Origin: an uncultured beta proteobacterium
GTDB taxonomy: Bacteria; Pseudomonadota; Gammaproteobacteria; Burkholderiales; Burkholderiaceae_C
Assembly: GCA_903853895.1 (NCBI GenBank)
Contig: CAINUX010000232.1
Coordinates: forward strand, 1 to 49,599
Direction: 5' to 3'
DNA: 49,599 bases
Position 1 is the first letter of the stretch; each line of letters opens with the position of its first letter. The notes under the pieces were generated by a model. That model was not told the origin of the DNA. It saw nothing but the letters and a program-made list of their open reading frames with translations, and did no database searches. Position numbers and translations under genes: made by a program. Positions 30,117 through 40,118 of this stretch are shown in pieces.

Positions 30117-31301
30117 TCACCACCAGATCTCGTACTGCACACCGGCAATGGTGCGCGAGGTCTTGCCGCCTGCCCCGTAGCTGCCCACATTGGCTGCAGC
30201 AGCTGCGTCGTTCCAGTTCGCCATGGTCACATAAAAGCGCAACTCGGGGCGGCTGTAGAAATCAGGACCGACTGCCAGCGTTGGAGCAATGGTCAACTTG
30301 TCCAGACGCTGGTCCGCGCCATTGCCGGTGCGGGTTGTGGTTGCAGCATCCACCAGCAACTTGAAGTTCCTGGAAAACGCGTACGAGATACGGCCACCGA
30401 TGGAGGTGTCCTTGGTCTCGACGCCTGTCTTTTCGTCCTTGTTGGTCTGGTAGGACAGCACGGTTTGGCCGCCGAAGGAACCCATTTGCCAGCTCAAGGA
30501 ATCTGCAATACGCGTCACCTTCTTGCCAGCCGATACGCCATCAATCGATTCAAACTCGCCATCGATGCGGGCGTGGCCACTGGAGGTTTGCAGGAACAGC
30601 GCGTTGTTCAAGCCCTTGGTCAGGAAGTCGGTCTGGTTGTGCACGAAGGAAATGCCAGCGCCGGTGCTGGTGTCCGCCAGGCCGGAGCCGTTCACACCGG
30701 TTATCAACACGCGCAACTTGCCGCCGGGATTGGTGGCGATGTCGGAGATGTCTGCATTGAGGCGTGTGGCATTGACGCCAGCGACGGCGGCGGTGTCAAA
30801 CTTGTCACCGGTAAAGATGCCCAGACCCAGCTTGGCGCCGCCGATCGGAATATCCGTCACGCCTGCGCCCTGGTTGTCGCCGTAGTTCAGCAGGATGTAG
30901 TCGAGGATGTGCACATCCTGCAAGCGCAGGCGGCGCTGGCCGGCCCAGAACTTGGCCTCTGGCGCAAAGCTCAGGCCGCTGATTTCCACAAAGGCCTGCT
31001 CGGTGCCCACATTGCCACTGTTCCACTTGGCAGGCATGTACTGCACCTTGTAGGTGGCGCCGTCGGTCTTGAAGGTCTTGATCAGGTCGATTTCGATGCC
31101 GTTGTCGCCTTCGTTGCCCAGACGGTAACCTTGCATGTCGCCGCCTAGCTGGAAGCGGCCCTTGACGCCGTCCGAGGTACTGAGCACCGGGCCGCCGCGG
31201 GAGTAGCCGTGGAACTCGAAGGTGCCGTCGTCAGCCAGGGCGCTGCCAGCGCAGAGCGCAGCGGCCAGTGCAATGGCGCTGATGGAGAAAGTGTGTTTCA
31301 T
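30117..31301 (-). CDS. LamB/maltoporin-type carbohydrate porin
   Basis: This 394-residue outer-membrane protein has a signal peptide (MKHTFSISAIALAAALCAGSALA). The mature N-terminus FEFHGYSRGG and the later KFWAGQRRLRLQDVHILDYILLN correspond to conserved LamB segments (FHGYARSG and FWAGKR..QRHDVH). The protein ends in a typical barrel strand with a terminal tryptophan (QYEIWW). It should form a sugar-selective trimeric pore feeding the periplasmic binding protein encoded just upstream. Glucose-type ABC operons in pseudomonads usually pair with OprB instead, so a LamB-like porin in this position is a variation. Confidence 0.88.
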   Translation of the reverse strand: MKHTFSISAIALAAALCAGSALADDGTFEFHGYSRGGPVLSTSDGVKGRFQLGGDMQGYRLGNEGDNGIEIDLIKTFKTDGATYKVQYMPAKWNSGNVGTEQAFVEISGLSFAPEAKFWAGQRRLRLQDVHILDYILLNYGDNQGAGVTDIPIGGAKLGLGIFTGDKFDTAAVAGVNATRLNADISDIATNPGGKLRVLITGVNGSGLADTSTGAGISFVHNQTDFLTKGLNNALFLQTSSGHARIDGEFESIDGVSAGKKVTRIADSLSWQMGSFGGQTVLSYQTNKDEKTGVETKDTSIGGRISYAFSRNFKLLVDAATTTRTGNGADQRLDKLTIAPTLAVGPDFYSRPELRFYVTMANWNDAAAAANVGSYGAGGKTSRTIAGVQYEIWW

Positions 31302-31321
31302 GATGGGTCTCTAAAGTGTTG

Positions 31322-31362
31322 GGGACAGAGCTGGCTCGCTGCGCGTAGCTGCGGTCTGTCCC
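31322..31362. repeat. Hairpin between binding-protein and porin genes
   Basis: GGGACAGA (31322-31329) pairs with TCTGTCCC (31355-31362) around a 25-base loop containing AGCT repeats. It lies 20 bases before the porin start on the transcribed strand's 5' side. No T-run follows, so an mRNA-stabilising or dispersed-repeat role is likelier than termination. Confidence 0.5.
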
Positions 31363-31452
31363 GCAAATACATAATTGAAGAAAAAGCGGTCCCCGGAGGG
31401 CGGCCTGCGCCGTCCTCTGAATGGTCCTGTTGGTGCTATTTTTTTGCTGGTG

Positions 31453-32718
31453 TTACTTGGTCGCGGCTGCGGCGACCAAGCGCTTTTGCGCATCGGCGAC
31501 GGTGATCTTGTCGTCGTTCCAGAACTGGCTCACGACGTCTTTGATCGCACCTTCAGCTGCAGGTTTGACCGCCATGCCGTGTGCAATGGACGGTTGCAGG
31601 CCACCACTCTTGGCGGTGTCGACAAAGTCTTTGCTGGAGAGCTTGGCGCAGTCGTCAAATTTGTCGAGCTTCATGTTCAGGCGCACCGGTATGGAGCCCT
31701 TGTTCAGGTTGAAAACTTCCTGGAACTCGGTTCCCATGATGGCGGCAGCCAGATCGCCCTGGGCCTTTTGGGCGTCCGGTGATTTGAGCTTGAACATGGC
31801 GAACGAATCCACGTTGAATGTGAAGGCGTTGGCGGTGCCAGGGGCGGCTGCGCACAGGAAGTCTTTGCCCGGCACCTTGCCTGCGGCCATGAACTCGCCC
31901 TTGGCCCAGTCACCCATGAACTGGAAGGCGGCTTCGCCCTTCATGACCATCGACGTGGCCAGGTTCCAGTCGCGCCCCGGTGCGGCAGGGTCGGTGTAGC
32001 CCTTGATCTTGCGGAAAGTTTCCAGCGCCTTGGTCATGGTGTCGCTGCTGATGGCCTTGGGGTCCAAAGTGACCATGGCATCGTGGTAAAACTTGACGCC
32101 GCCCACGCCCAGCGCGACCGACTCAAAGGTCGTGAAGTCTTGCCAGTTCTGGCCGCCGTGGGCCACGGCGATAAAGCCGGCCTTTTTGATCTTGTCTGCT
32201 GCTGCAAAGAACTCGTCGTAGTTCTTGGGCATGCCCGCCACGCCGGCCTTCTTCAGCACGTCGGGGTTGGCCCAGATCCAGTTGACGCGGTGCACATTGA
32301 CCGGCACGGCGACGAAGTTGCCCTTGTACTTCATGACATCGGCGACGACCTTGGGCAGCAGGCTGTCCCACTTCTCGGCCTTGCCCACGGCGTCCAGATT
32401 GGCGAGCACGCCCTCAGAGGCCCACTCCTGGATCGCGGGGCCCTTGATCTGGCCAGCGGATGGTGGGTTGCCGGATACGACACGGCTTTTGAGCAGTGTG
32501 GCCGCGTTGTCACCACCGCCACCAGCGACCGCAAAGTCCTTCCACACATGGCCCTTGGCCTGCATGATCTTCTTCAGCTCGGCCACCGATTTGGCTTCAC
32601 CACCGGACGTCCAATAGTGCAGCACTTCGACTTCGCCAGCCTGGGCCGCCACGGCTGCCGTCATGGCCAAAACTGCCACGGATAGGCAGCTTAGGCGCAT
32701 ACTTGAAACTTTCAACAT
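31453..32718 (-). CDS. gtsA: Glucose/mannose-type ABC transporter binding protein (GtsA-like)
   Basis: This periplasmic sugar-binding protein of about 421 residues has a signal peptide (RLSCLSVAVLAMTAAVAAQA). The mature sequence begins GEVEVLHYWTSGGEAKSVAELK and contains VAGGGGDNAATLLKSRVVSGNPPSAGQIKGPAIQEWA and VAVPVNVHRVNWIW, which closely follow GtsA of Pseudomonas glucose uptake. Start ATG 32718 has AGGAGA upstream. It is the first gene of the operon and so probably the most highly expressed. Confidence 0.92.
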   Translation of the reverse strand: MLKVSSMRLSCLSVAVLAMTAAVAAQAGEVEVLHYWTSGGEAKSVAELKKIMQAKGHVWKDFAVAGGGGDNAATLLKSRVVSGNPPSAGQIKGPAIQEWASEGVLANLDAVGKAEKWDSLLPKVVADVMKYKGNFVAVPVNVHRVNWIWANPDVLKKAGVAGMPKNYDEFFAAADKIKKAGFIAVAHGGQNWQDFTTFESVALGVGGVKFYHDAMVTLDPKAISSDTMTKALETFRKIKGYTDPAAPGRDWNLATSMVMKGEAAFQFMGDWAKGEFMAAGKVPGKDFLCAAAPGTANAFTFNVDSFAMFKLKSPDAQKAQGDLAAAIMGTEFQEVFNLNKGSIPVRLNMKLDKFDDCAKLSSKDFVDTAKSGGLQPSIAHGMAVKPAAEGAIKDVVSQFWNDDKITVADAQKRLVAAAATK

Positions 32719-32792
32719 GTAGTCTCCTTGTGTGCTCATCTGGCACAGGGGCCACGAGCGGGTTGAATTCAGAGAACACCTTTGCTTCCGAA

Positions 32793-32906
32793 TTAATTAA
32801 TTGTTAATTAATTTTTTATTCAGGAATATGGGGCTTACCCTAGGGTGTTGGAAAACGCCATCATGCCTTGGCTGCAAGCCTCATTGCGCCGGGGTGTTTA
32901 CCCCGG
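32793..32906. promoter_or_regulatory. Palindrome-rich divergent promoter region of the sugar operon
   Basis: Three separate dyads lie in the region between the binding-protein gene and the DUF6352 gene. Two copies of TTAATTAA are three bases apart (32793-32800 and 32804-32811) in strongly AT-rich DNA unusual for this genome. The 10-base palindrome ACCCTAGGGT is at 32837-32846. The hairpin CCGGGGT-GTTT-ACCCCGG is at 32889-32906. These are plausible operator sites for a sugar-responsive regulator and DNA-melting elements. No regulator gene is adjacent. Confidence 0.5.
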
Positions 32907-32939
32907 ACGTAAACTGCGGGCTTTCTACAAAGGCCATCA

Positions 32940-34016
32940 TTGACAGTTAGCAGCCCCCCCGACTTCTGGCCCTCCAGCGCGTACGCCACATTGCAGCGCG
33001 ATGCCCGCGGATGGTTGATACCTACGGATGACTATCTGCGCCGGTTTCTGGCGCGCCCGGAGCTGGCGCTCGTTGACGAGTCTTGCGGGGCCGAAACCGC
33101 ATTGCATGGTGCACTGACAACCAACCCGCGCCACACCGTCACGGACGCCACGCTGGATGCCTTGGCCGATGCGGATGTGCGGGCCAACTATGTCCTGTTC
33201 TTGCGCTTCAGGGATGCACTGCTGGCCGCCGGGACGATAGAGGCTTATTACCTTCGCCTGATGCGATCCGGCGCGGTCGATGTGCCACCCGTATTCGTAG
33301 CGCTGCTGGTGCAGGCCTGCACACGCAACGTGCTCGATGCTTGCACGGATGCGCTGCAGGCGCGTGCGGCTGAGCTGCTGTTTAGGGCGCAGCGCGTCTA
33401 TGTGCAGGACGGGCAAGTTCTGAGTGGCGACCAGACGGTGCTTGATCTGCTCAACGAGACTGGGGGCCTGGGAGAAATGGGCCGCCTCCTGGCGCAAAGC
33501 AATGCACCATTGCGTGCCGTTAACCTGGAAGTGTTGAGTGACGCCAACGCCACGCGCTATTGGCAAAGTGCAGATCGGCACAACTTTTTGCTGGACCTGA
33601 CGCACGCTGTCAGTAACGACCTGAGCCATGGCCTGGTGTTGACCATGACGCGCGCACGATCCGGTCTGACGGCGTTGGCTCGGGTGCTGGAGCAGTGGGT
33701 GGCCCACTTTATGGGTGTGCAAGTGCGCATCCAACCCGAGGCCAAAATTGAAGATGCCAACTGGCGCTGGCATATCGGACTGGACGTGGAGTCCAGCGCA
33801 CTGCTGAACGATCTGTACGAGGACCGGCCCGTGGAATCGGCACGCATGCAGAACATCGTCAGCCTGTTTCGTTTGACTTTTGACAACCCGCTGGACATGC
33901 GCGCCGACGTGGCGGGCAAACCGGTATATCTGGCACTGTCGATGAACGCCGACAAGTTGGTCCGGCTCAAGCCCCAAAACCTGTTGCTGAACTTGCCATT
34001 GCACCGGGCCAACTAG
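32940..34016 (+). CDS. DUF6352-like protein of unknown function
   Basis: This is a 358-residue cytoplasmic protein. The N-terminus DFWPSSAYATLQRDARGWLIPTDDYLRRFLARPELALVDESC is what I know from the DUF6352 family, seen mostly in Burkholderiales. The rest is alpha-helical without catalytic motifs. The start is a TTG at 32940, supported by AAAGG seven bases upstream and the absence of a nearby ATG. It diverges from the sugar operon and converges with the Bug gene 12 bases further on. The function is unknown. Confidence 0.8.
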   Translation: MTVSSPPDFWPSSAYATLQRDARGWLIPTDDYLRRFLARPELALVDESCGAETALHGALTTNPRHTVTDATLDALADADVRANYVLFLRFRDALLAAGTIEAYYLRLMRSGAVDVPPVFVALLVQACTRNVLDACTDALQARAAELLFRAQRVYVQDGQVLSGDQTVLDLLNETGGLGEMGRLLAQSNAPLRAVNLEVLSDANATRYWQSADRHNFLLDLTHAVSNDLSHGLVLTMTRARSGLTALARVLEQWVAHFMGVQVRIQPEAKIEDANWRWHIGLDVESSALLNDLYEDRPVESARMQNIVSLFRLTFDNPLDMRADVAGKPVYLALSMNADKLVRLKPQNLLLNLPLHRAN

Positions 34017-34028
34017 GCCCGGCGGGCC

Positions 34029-35036
34029 TTAGTCCACCCGCGCGCCCGAGACTTTCACCACCTGGGCCCACTTCTTGTGCTCGCTGTCAATCAGCGCAGC
34101 AAACTGCGCTGGTGTGTTGCCGCTGGGGATTGCACCCTGGGCCAGCATCTTGTCTTTGATGGCCGGGCTGTTGAGGGCACGTGCCACCTCTTGCTGGATG
34201 CGGTTGACCACGTCCGCCGGCGTGCCGGCCGGGGCCAGCAGGCCAAACCAGCTGGTGGCCTCGAAGCCCTTGAGTCCGGCGGCTTCTTCGATGGTGGGCA
34301 CCTCGGGCAGGGCGCCTGAGCGCGTCGCGCTGGTCACCGCCAGCGCCTTGAGCTTGCCGCTCTTGATCAGCTGCATGGCCGACGGCAAATTGTCAAACAT
34401 CACATCGACCTGACCGCTCACCAGGTCCAGCAGCGCCGGGCCCGAGCCGCGGTACGGAATGTGGGTCATGAAGACACCGGTCTGGCTCTTGAACAGCTCG
34501 CCGGCCAGGTGGATGGAGGTGCCATTGCCACTGGACGCCATGTTGAGCTTGCCAGGGCGGGACTTGGCGAGCTTGACGAAATCCTGCACCGTGTTGATGG
34601 TGTTGGTGCGGGCCACGTCGACATTGACCACCATGACGTTGGGCACACTGGCCACGAGTGTGATAGGGGCAAAGTCAGCATACGGGTCGTAGGGCAACTT
34701 GGGGTATAGCGCACGGTTGATGCCGTGGGTGCCCACGGTGCCCATCAGCAGGGTGTAGCCATCGGGTGCCGACTTTGCAACGGCCTCGGCACCGACGTTG
34801 CCGCCCGCGCCGGCCTTGTTGTCCACAACAAACGGCTGGCCGAGCACCCTGGAGAGTTCGGGTGCGATTGCGCGGGCCAGGATGTCGGTGGTCCCACCGG
34901 GAGCAAAGGGCACGACCATGCGCACGGGCTTGGCGGGCCACGCGGTTTGTGCGCTGATGCCTATGCTGGTCAGGGCTAGCAGTGTGGCGCCGCAGGCCAA
35001 TACTAGCAATCGACGATTCGAACGAGATTTGAGCAT
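34029..35036 (-). CDS. Bug/TctC-family tripartite tricarboxylate-type binding protein
   Basis: This periplasmic binding protein of about 335 residues has a signal peptide ([23 protein letters not shown]). The Bug signatures [51 protein letters not shown] and [26 protein letters not shown] form the carboxylate-binding pocket. ATG 35036 follows GGAG. The TctA/TctB membrane genes are not in the window, which is usual for the many orphan Bug proteins of Burkholderiales. The ligand is unknown. Confidence 0.93.
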   Translation of the reverse strand: MLKSRSNRRLLVLACGATLLALTSIGISAQTAWPAKPVRMVVPFAPGGTTDILARAIAPELSRVLGQPFVVDNKAGAGGNVGAEAVAKSAPDGYTLLMGTVGTHGINRALYPKLPYDPYADFAPITLVASVPNVMVVNVDVARTNTINTVQDFVKLAKSRPGKLNMASSGNGTSIHLAGELFKSQTGVFMTHIPYRGSGPALLDLVSGQVDVMFDNLPSAMQLIKSGKLKALAVTSATRSGALPEVPTIEEAAGLKGFEATSWFGLLAPAGTPADVVNRIQQEVARALNSPAIKDKMLAQGAIPSGNTPAQFAALIDSEHKKWAQVVKVSGARVD

Positions 35037-35127
35037 GTCGTGTCTCCGCAAATTGGTGGATGGTCAGCCCATCATAGTAGGCTCGAGTTTTCAGGTCGGA
35101 CCGCCCCCGCCGTGCATTGCGTGCCAA

Positions 35128-35838
35128 CTACTCCGCGAGACGAAAAGGAGCCATGCCTTTTTGCAGCGCGCCGGAACGCTCCATTTCCCGCAGGGCCTTG
35201 CTGAGTTTGGTGGCCGCTTCCTTGTGTTGTGGGCCGAGCCATATGTAGACTTTGACACTGTCAAACATATAGCCGGTTAAGCGGTCTGCATATGCCGCTT
35301 GCAAAGGCCACTCGGTGCTCCGATCTGACCCCAGGATGCACCAGTCCACACGTCGAGTCTCTGCCATCTTCAGACAAGCTTCTTCGGAATAGGTGACCTC
35401 CCGCGCAGCGACCGCGGCAGTGCGCAATTCGATAGCACGGTACCCTCTAACATAGGCAATCCTGTGGGGCGTCAAGTCAGCCCAGGCTTTTGGCACCGTT
35501 GATGAAGACGCACCAATGGCAAAGAAAAATCCACCTTGGATGTGCGGCTCGACCCGAATCGCCTCAGCATAAGACTGGTTGAACGAACCCACGCGGTTGA
35601 TGTCGCCGTCAAAGTGGCCTTCTTTGAAAGCGATCATTGCGCGCTCCGGTGGGTTGTAGGTCAAGGCGTAACGCATCCCAGCTCGGGCAAAAGCCTGATC
35701 CAAAATGGCTTTCTCAGCCACAATGTTTGGTCGGTCCAATGGCTGCAAGACGACCAGCTTCAACTCCGGTATTTGTGTCTGCGCGATGCAAGCACTGCCG
35801 GTCACCAGCGCGAAGATTCCCAACCCTATCTTCAGCAT
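35128..35838 (-). CDS. Periplasmic solute-binding protein (SBP_bac_3-like)
   Basis: This 236-residue protein has a signal peptide (MLKIGLGIFALVTGSACIAQ) and the two-lobe layout of family 3 binding proteins (ERAMIAFKEGHFDGDINRVGSFNQSYAEAIRVEPHI, HRIAYVRGYRAIEL). Three cysteines occur, two of them (C154 and C166 region) close enough to form a disulfide. The start has GGAG eight bases upstream. It is shorter than transport-type binding proteins, and no permease of the amino-acid class is adjacent, so a sensory role is possible. Paralogues lie at 39306 and 41849 in this window. Confidence 0.8.
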   Translation of the reverse strand: MLKIGLGIFALVTGSACIAQTQIPELKLVVLQPLDRPNIVAEKAILDQAFARAGMRYALTYNPPERAMIAFKEGHFDGDINRVGSFNQSYAEAIRVEPHIQGGFFFAIGASSSTVPKAWADLTPHRIAYVRGYRAIELRTAAVAAREVTYSEEACLKMAETRRVDWCILGSDRSTEWPLQAAYADRLTGYMFDSVKVYIWLGPQHKEAATKLSKALREMERSGALQKGMAPFRLAE

Positions 35839-35919
35839 AGTTCACTCCAGTTGAACGTGATGGCGTTCAGTCTAGCGTTAAAAGCAACTGCTGTGCGGGT
35901 GCTCGATTTATGCGTTTGC

Positions 35920-37506
35920 TCAAGCGTCCCGCAGGCGCAAGCGACGCTCCAGTAGTTCAAACAGCGCTTCGCTGGCAAAGGCCATCAGTGAAGCGGGCAG
36001 GGCGCCGGCCAACAGCAGGCCGCGGTCGTTCAGTGCCAGGCCGGTGACGATCCGTTCACCAAAGCCACCAGCACCGACAAAGGCGGCGATGGTGGCCGTG
36101 CCAATGGCAATGGCAGTGGCGGTGCGCACGCCGGCTACGATCGTTGGCAGGGCCAGCGGCAGCTCCACGTAACGTAGGCTTTGCCACGGCGTCAGGCCCA
36201 GGGCGCGGCCCGCCATGCGCAGGCCGTCGTTCACCTGGGCCAAGCCGGTAGCGGTGTTGCGCATGATGGGCAAAAGCGCATACAGCGTCAGCGCAATCAG
36301 TGCGGGCAGCGTGCCGATGGCGCCCAGCAGCGAGATCAGCACCGCCAGCATCGCGATGGCGGGAACCGTTTGCAGCAGACCGCTGCTCGCCAGTACCAGT
36401 GCACGCAGGCGCGGATGGTTCATGGTCAGCACGGCAATGGGCACGCCCAACAGCGTGGCCAGCGCCACGGCAATCACCACCAGGGTCACATGCTGCGTGG
36501 CCAATCGGGAAAGATCGGGCGCGAATAGCTTGGCCCAGAAGCCGCGCGGTGCGGCATCGGCGGAGGGCGCCGAGGCCGTAGCTGCGGACGAGGACGCGGA
36601 CATGGAGGGCCGTGCCAGCGCCGCCAGTTGGTCGCGCGCAATCACATCAAAGGCCACACCCTTCAATTCGGCGCGGGCATTCATGGCAATCATCATGGGC
36701 TCGGTCACCCGGCCGCTTAAGGTCTGCAAGGCCGCCCAGGCCTGCGGGTGGCGGGCGGGCACGTCCAGGCGGTACAGCACCACGGCGTCGTAGCGCGGAA
36801 AGTATTGCAGGTCGTCCACCAGCACGCGCAGGCCCAGGGAGTCGATCTTGGCGTCGGTGGTGTAGATGTCGATGACATCGACCTGCCGCGCACCGATGGC
36901 GTCATAGGCCAGGCCGTGGTCCAGGCCGACGGGCACTTGCGAAAAACCGTAGCGAAGGGCCAGACCTTTCCAGCCGTCCGCTCGGCCAATGAACTCGTTG
37001 GACAAACCCAGCTTTAGCGTAGGGTGGCGTGCCATGTCGCTGAGGCGGATGATGCCCAGGGCCTTGGCGTCATCTGCGCGCATGGCCAGTGCATAGCCGT
37101 CGTTAAAGCCCAACGCAATGGCCACACCCAGACCCAGCGGCGCCAGCGCCTGGTGCATCTGCTCCAGCGTCATCGGCTGCGAGCTCTTGAGAATCTCCTG
37201 GCTGATGGTGCCTGCGTACTCCGGGTACAGATCGATCTGCCCGGCGCGCAGCGCCTCGTAGACGATGGCTGTGTTGCCCAGGCCCTGGCGCACCTGCGGC
37301 ACCGTGCGGGTGTGCGGCGCGGCCTGCTGGGCCAGTAGCTCGGCCAGTATGTACGACTCGGTAAAGCGCTTGGAGCCTATGCGCAGAGGGCTATCGTCAG
37401 TGCCGGCCGCGGTGGCCATACTCGTGCCAAGCGCCAGTGCCGCCATGGCAGTGCAAATCCAGCGGCGGCATATGCGCGCGCTGGAGTCGCGCATGGCCTC
37501 ACGCAT
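35920..37506 (-). CDS. Osmoprotectant-type ABC binding protein-permease fusion
   Basis: This single polypeptide of about 528 residues joins two parts. After a signal/anchor ([20 protein letters not shown]), residues about 40-305 form an OpuAC/QAT-type binding protein ([45 protein letters not shown]). A short alanine/serine linker follows, then a six-segment permease (about 335-528) with the EAA loop [26 protein letters not shown]. The substrate is probably glycine betaine, choline or a related compound. No ATPase gene is adjacent, so it must share one from elsewhere. The start is ATG 37506 (or 37494 after GAGG), overlapping the chemoreceptor gene by eight bases. Confidence 0.87.
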   Translation of the reverse strand: MREAMRDSSARICRRWICTAMAALALGTSMATAAGTDDSPLRIGSKRFTESYILAELLAQQAAPHTRTVPQVRQGLGNTAIVYEALRAGQIDLYPEYAGTISQEILKSSQPMTLEQMHQALAPLGLGVAIALGFNDGYALAMRADDAKALGIIRLSDMARHPTLKLGLSNEFIGRADGWKGLALRYGFSQVPVGLDHGLAYDAIGARQVDVIDIYTTDAKIDSLGLRVLVDDLQYFPRYDAVVLYRLDVPARHPQAWAALQTLSGRVTEPMMIAMNARAELKGVAFDVIARDQLAALARPSMSASSSAATASAPSADAAPRGFWAKLFAPDLSRLATQHVTLVVIAVALATLLGVPIAVLTMNHPRLRALVLASSGLLQTVPAIAMLAVLISLLGAIGTLPALIALTLYALLPIMRNTATGLAQVNDGLRMAGRALGLTPWQSLRYVELPLALPTIVAGVRTATAIAIGTATIAAFVGAGGFGERIVTGLALNDRGLLLAGALPASLMAFASEALFELLERRLRLRDA

Positions 37507-39106
37507 AAGCGGCGAGAGCCATTTGCCTTCTTGGGATGTCGCTGTGGTCTGCTGCGCCGAGCTTGAACGCAGCCACTGCGCTGCGAAGATGGTTGGCTTG
37601 TTCGACCAGACTCTGTGCACCGGCCGCAGATTCTTCCACCATTGCAGCATTTTGCTGTGTTGCCTGGTCGATGCCGCCCATCGCGGTACTGATCATGCCG
37701 ATGCCTTCGTGCTGCTCGTTAGCAGCAACACGAATTTGCTCAATTACGCTGGAAACCTGGCCCACGCTGGCAACAATTTCACGCATGGTGTCACCAGCGT
37801 TTTCCACTAGCGTGGAGCCTTGCTCCACCTTTTCCACCGATGAGGAAATGATCGACTTGATCTCACGTGCCGCTTCTGCGGATCGGCCAGCCAGGCTGCG
37901 CACTTCGCTGGCTACCACGGCAAAACCACGGCCCTGCTCGCCAGCTCTCGCAGCCTCTACTGCGGCATTGAGGGCCAGGATATTGGTCTGAAATGCGATG
38001 CCGTCAATCACGCTGATGATGTCGGCAATCTTCTGCGAAGACGTGTTGATGTCGCGCATGGTGTCCACCACCTGCGCCACGACCTGGCCGCCCCGCTCAG
38101 CCACCTTCATGGCGGCGGCAGCTGCGTTAACCGCGTGGGTGGCCGATTCGGCCGTGTGCTTCACCGCAACCGATAGCTGGTCTATGGAGGCCGAGGTTTT
38201 TTGCAGCGAGATGGCAGCCTGTTCGGTCCGTTCTGCCAGATCGCTGTTGGCGGCGGAGATTTCATCCGTGTTGTTGCTCACGACGATGACGCCCGACTTC
38301 ACTTGCTCCACCAGTCGGGTCAGGCTGATGTGCATTTGTCCCAAATCACGTTTCACATCGCCAATCTCATCGGAACCAAGAATCTGCATCGACTTGCTCA
38401 GGTCGCCCTGGCCCCACGCTCCCGCGGTACTTTGCAAGTCTTTGATTGGCGCCAGGATGGAGCTGACAATGGCCAACACCAGCAAGGTCGCCACGACCGA
38501 CATGATGGCGGTGACCCCGACTACCAGCCACGGCGCACGTCCGCCTGTGATGGTCAAGGCCTCACGGCGCTCTTTTGCTCGCGTGGCGATGGATTTGGAG
38601 AGTTCAGCGAGCGCCTGGTCGGCTTGGCGAATGTCGCCTTTGAGTGGCGTCATGGCCTTGTTGGCGGCCCACGGATCATTCAACTCTCCGCGCTCCAACT
38701 GTCCCAAAATGCCTTTGAAACCCTTTTCATAGCCGTCTATGCCCTTGAGCATGTCACTCAGCAGGGCCGTTTCTGCGGACAGTGCGAGCGTCTGAGCATG
38801 GCCAATTGCCTTGCGGATGTTGGTGACTTCAGCGTTCCAGGACTGGATGTAACGCTCGGTTTCCTTTTCATCGCCCATGTTCAGGAAAACATCCTTTTCA
38901 TAGCGACGTGCATTGCCGATAGACGAGCGAACCTCGCTGACCGCAATGACCGACTCGAACTCGCCATCAATAAATGCGGTTGCTTTGTCAGTCTCCTGCT
39001 TGATGGTCATGGACGAGAATGCCCCCAGGGCAAACAGGCTGAAGACCGAAAGTGCCAGCAGCAATAGCAGCCGTGAACGAATACGGAAACTCTCCAAAAA
39101 GAACAT
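37499..39106 (-). CDS. Methyl-accepting chemotaxis protein
   Basis: This 535-residue chemoreceptor has membrane segments at about 10-33 ([23 protein letters not shown]) and about 190-215 ([24 protein letters not shown]) that flank a periplasmic four-helix sensor domain ([41 protein letters not shown]). A HAMP linker follows, then the cytoplasmic coiled coil with the highly conserved hairpin tip [33 protein letters not shown]. There is no CheB/CheR-tethering pentapeptide at the C-terminus. It overlaps the binding protein-permease fusion gene. A functional link, such as taxis to the transported compound, is possible but not shown. Confidence 0.95.
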   Translation of the reverse strand: MFFLESFRIRSRLLLLLALSVFSLFALGAFSSMTIKQETDKATAFIDGEFESVIAVSEVRSSIGNARRYEKDVFLNMGDEKETERYIQSWNAEVTNIRKAIGHAQTLALSAETALLSDMLKGIDGYEKGFKGILGQLERGELNDPWAANKAMTPLKGDIRQADQALAELSKSIATRAKERREALTITGGRAPWLVVGVTAIMSVVATLLVLAIVSSILAPIKDLQSTAGAWGQGDLSKSMQILGSDEIGDVKRDLGQMHISLTRLVEQVKSGVIVVSNNTDEISAANSDLAERTEQAAISLQKTSASIDQLSVAVKHTAESATHAVNAAAAAMKVAERGGQVVAQVVDTMRDINTSSQKIADIISVIDGIAFQTNILALNAAVEAARAGEQGRGFAVVASEVRSLAGRSAEAAREIKSIISSSVEKVEQGSTLVENAGDTMREIVASVGQVSSVIEQIRVAANEQHEGIGMISTAMGGIDQATQQNAAMVEESAAGAQSLVEQANHLRSAVAAFKLGAADHSDIPRRQMALAAYA

Positions 39107-39305
39107 TTTCTACCCCAATGTAGTGGTTGAATTTCTCGCGCACGCCCATCTTGCCATGGATTCAAAAAAACTGTCGAGCAGGCACCAACGAGCGTTGGGC
39201 TCTGCGCCCTACGGAGGATCTCAACGGGCTGAGTTGAAAAATTCAGGCAATGCGCGGCGATGGGTGATAGGCTCGGGGTCGCGGTCATCAAACTGGAGAT
39301 TCACC

Positions 39306-40097
39306 ATGAAGAAACAAGGGTTGTGTCTTGTTATGGCGTTGGTCTGGGGCTACCTGGCACCGGCTCTAGCCGAGACCAAAACGCTCAGGATCGCCACTGG
39401 TGAATACCCACCCTATGCCACAGCCGCGCGGGTCGACAAAGGTATTGCCTTAAGTATTGTGCGGCGTGCTTTTGAATTGGCCGGCTATACAGTCGAATAC
39501 ACGTTTCTCCCGTGGTCACGGGCCCTGGCGGAGACCCGGCTTGGCAAGTGGGATGCAACGGCGGCCTGGGGGAACAACCCCGAGCGCAATCCACCGTTCT
39601 GGGTCAGTGACAACGTGGTGTCGGAGCAATGGGTCTTTGTCTACCGCAACGCCCTGAAGTTCAGTTGGAACACGTTTTCGGACTTAAAGCCGTATCGCGT
39701 TGCCATGATTCAGGACTACACCTACACGCCTGAAATTTGGGCAAAGGCGAATGCGGGAGAGTTCAAAGTCGACAAACTGCCCAACGAGGCCGTTGCCATC
39801 AAAATGCTGCTGCTCGACCGCGTGGATGTGGCGCCCATGGAGCGCAACGTGGCCTGTGATGTGTTGCATACCAGTTTTAGCGAAGCCGATGCCACAAAAT
39901 TGTCCGTCGACCCCAAGCTGATGACTGACAGCTTTACTTCCCATGTGTTGTTGCCGCGCGCCCTGCCAGAGAGTGCAGCGCGGTTGGCGGACTTCAATGC
40001 GGGCTTGAAAAAACTCAGGGCAACCACCGAGTATTCAAAATTGGTGTCGCAAGTGAAGTGCCCATTGGGCTGGAGCGGGACCAGCTCCGGCAAATAG
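39306..40097 (+). CDS. Periplasmic solute-binding protein (SBP_bac_3 family)
   Basis: This 263-residue protein has a signal peptide (MKKQGLCLVMALVWGYLAPALA). Family 3 features are LRIATGEYPPYA, GIALSIVRRAFELAGYTVEYTFLPWSRALAETRLGKWDATAAWGNNPER and RVAMIQDYTYTPEI. The start is ATG 39306 with GGAG upstream (CTGGAGATTCACC). It is divergent from the chemoreceptor gene and convergent with a sensor kinase gene, without transporter genes, so a ligand-sensing role with one of them is plausible. Confidence 0.88.
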   Translation: MKKQGLCLVMALVWGYLAPALAETKTLRIATGEYPPYATAARVDKGIALSIVRRAFELAGYTVEYTFLPWSRALAETRLGKWDATAAWGNNPERNPPFWVSDNVVSEQWVFVYRNALKFSWNTFSDLKPYRVAMIQDYTYTPEIWAKANAGEFKVDKLPNEAVAIKMLLLDRVDVAPMERNVACDVLHTSFSEADATKLSVDPKLMTDSFTSHVLLPRALPESAARLADFNAGLKKLRATTEYSKLVSQVKCPLGWSGTSSGK

Positions 40098-40118
40098 CGC
40101 AGTTCTGGCGCGGTTACG

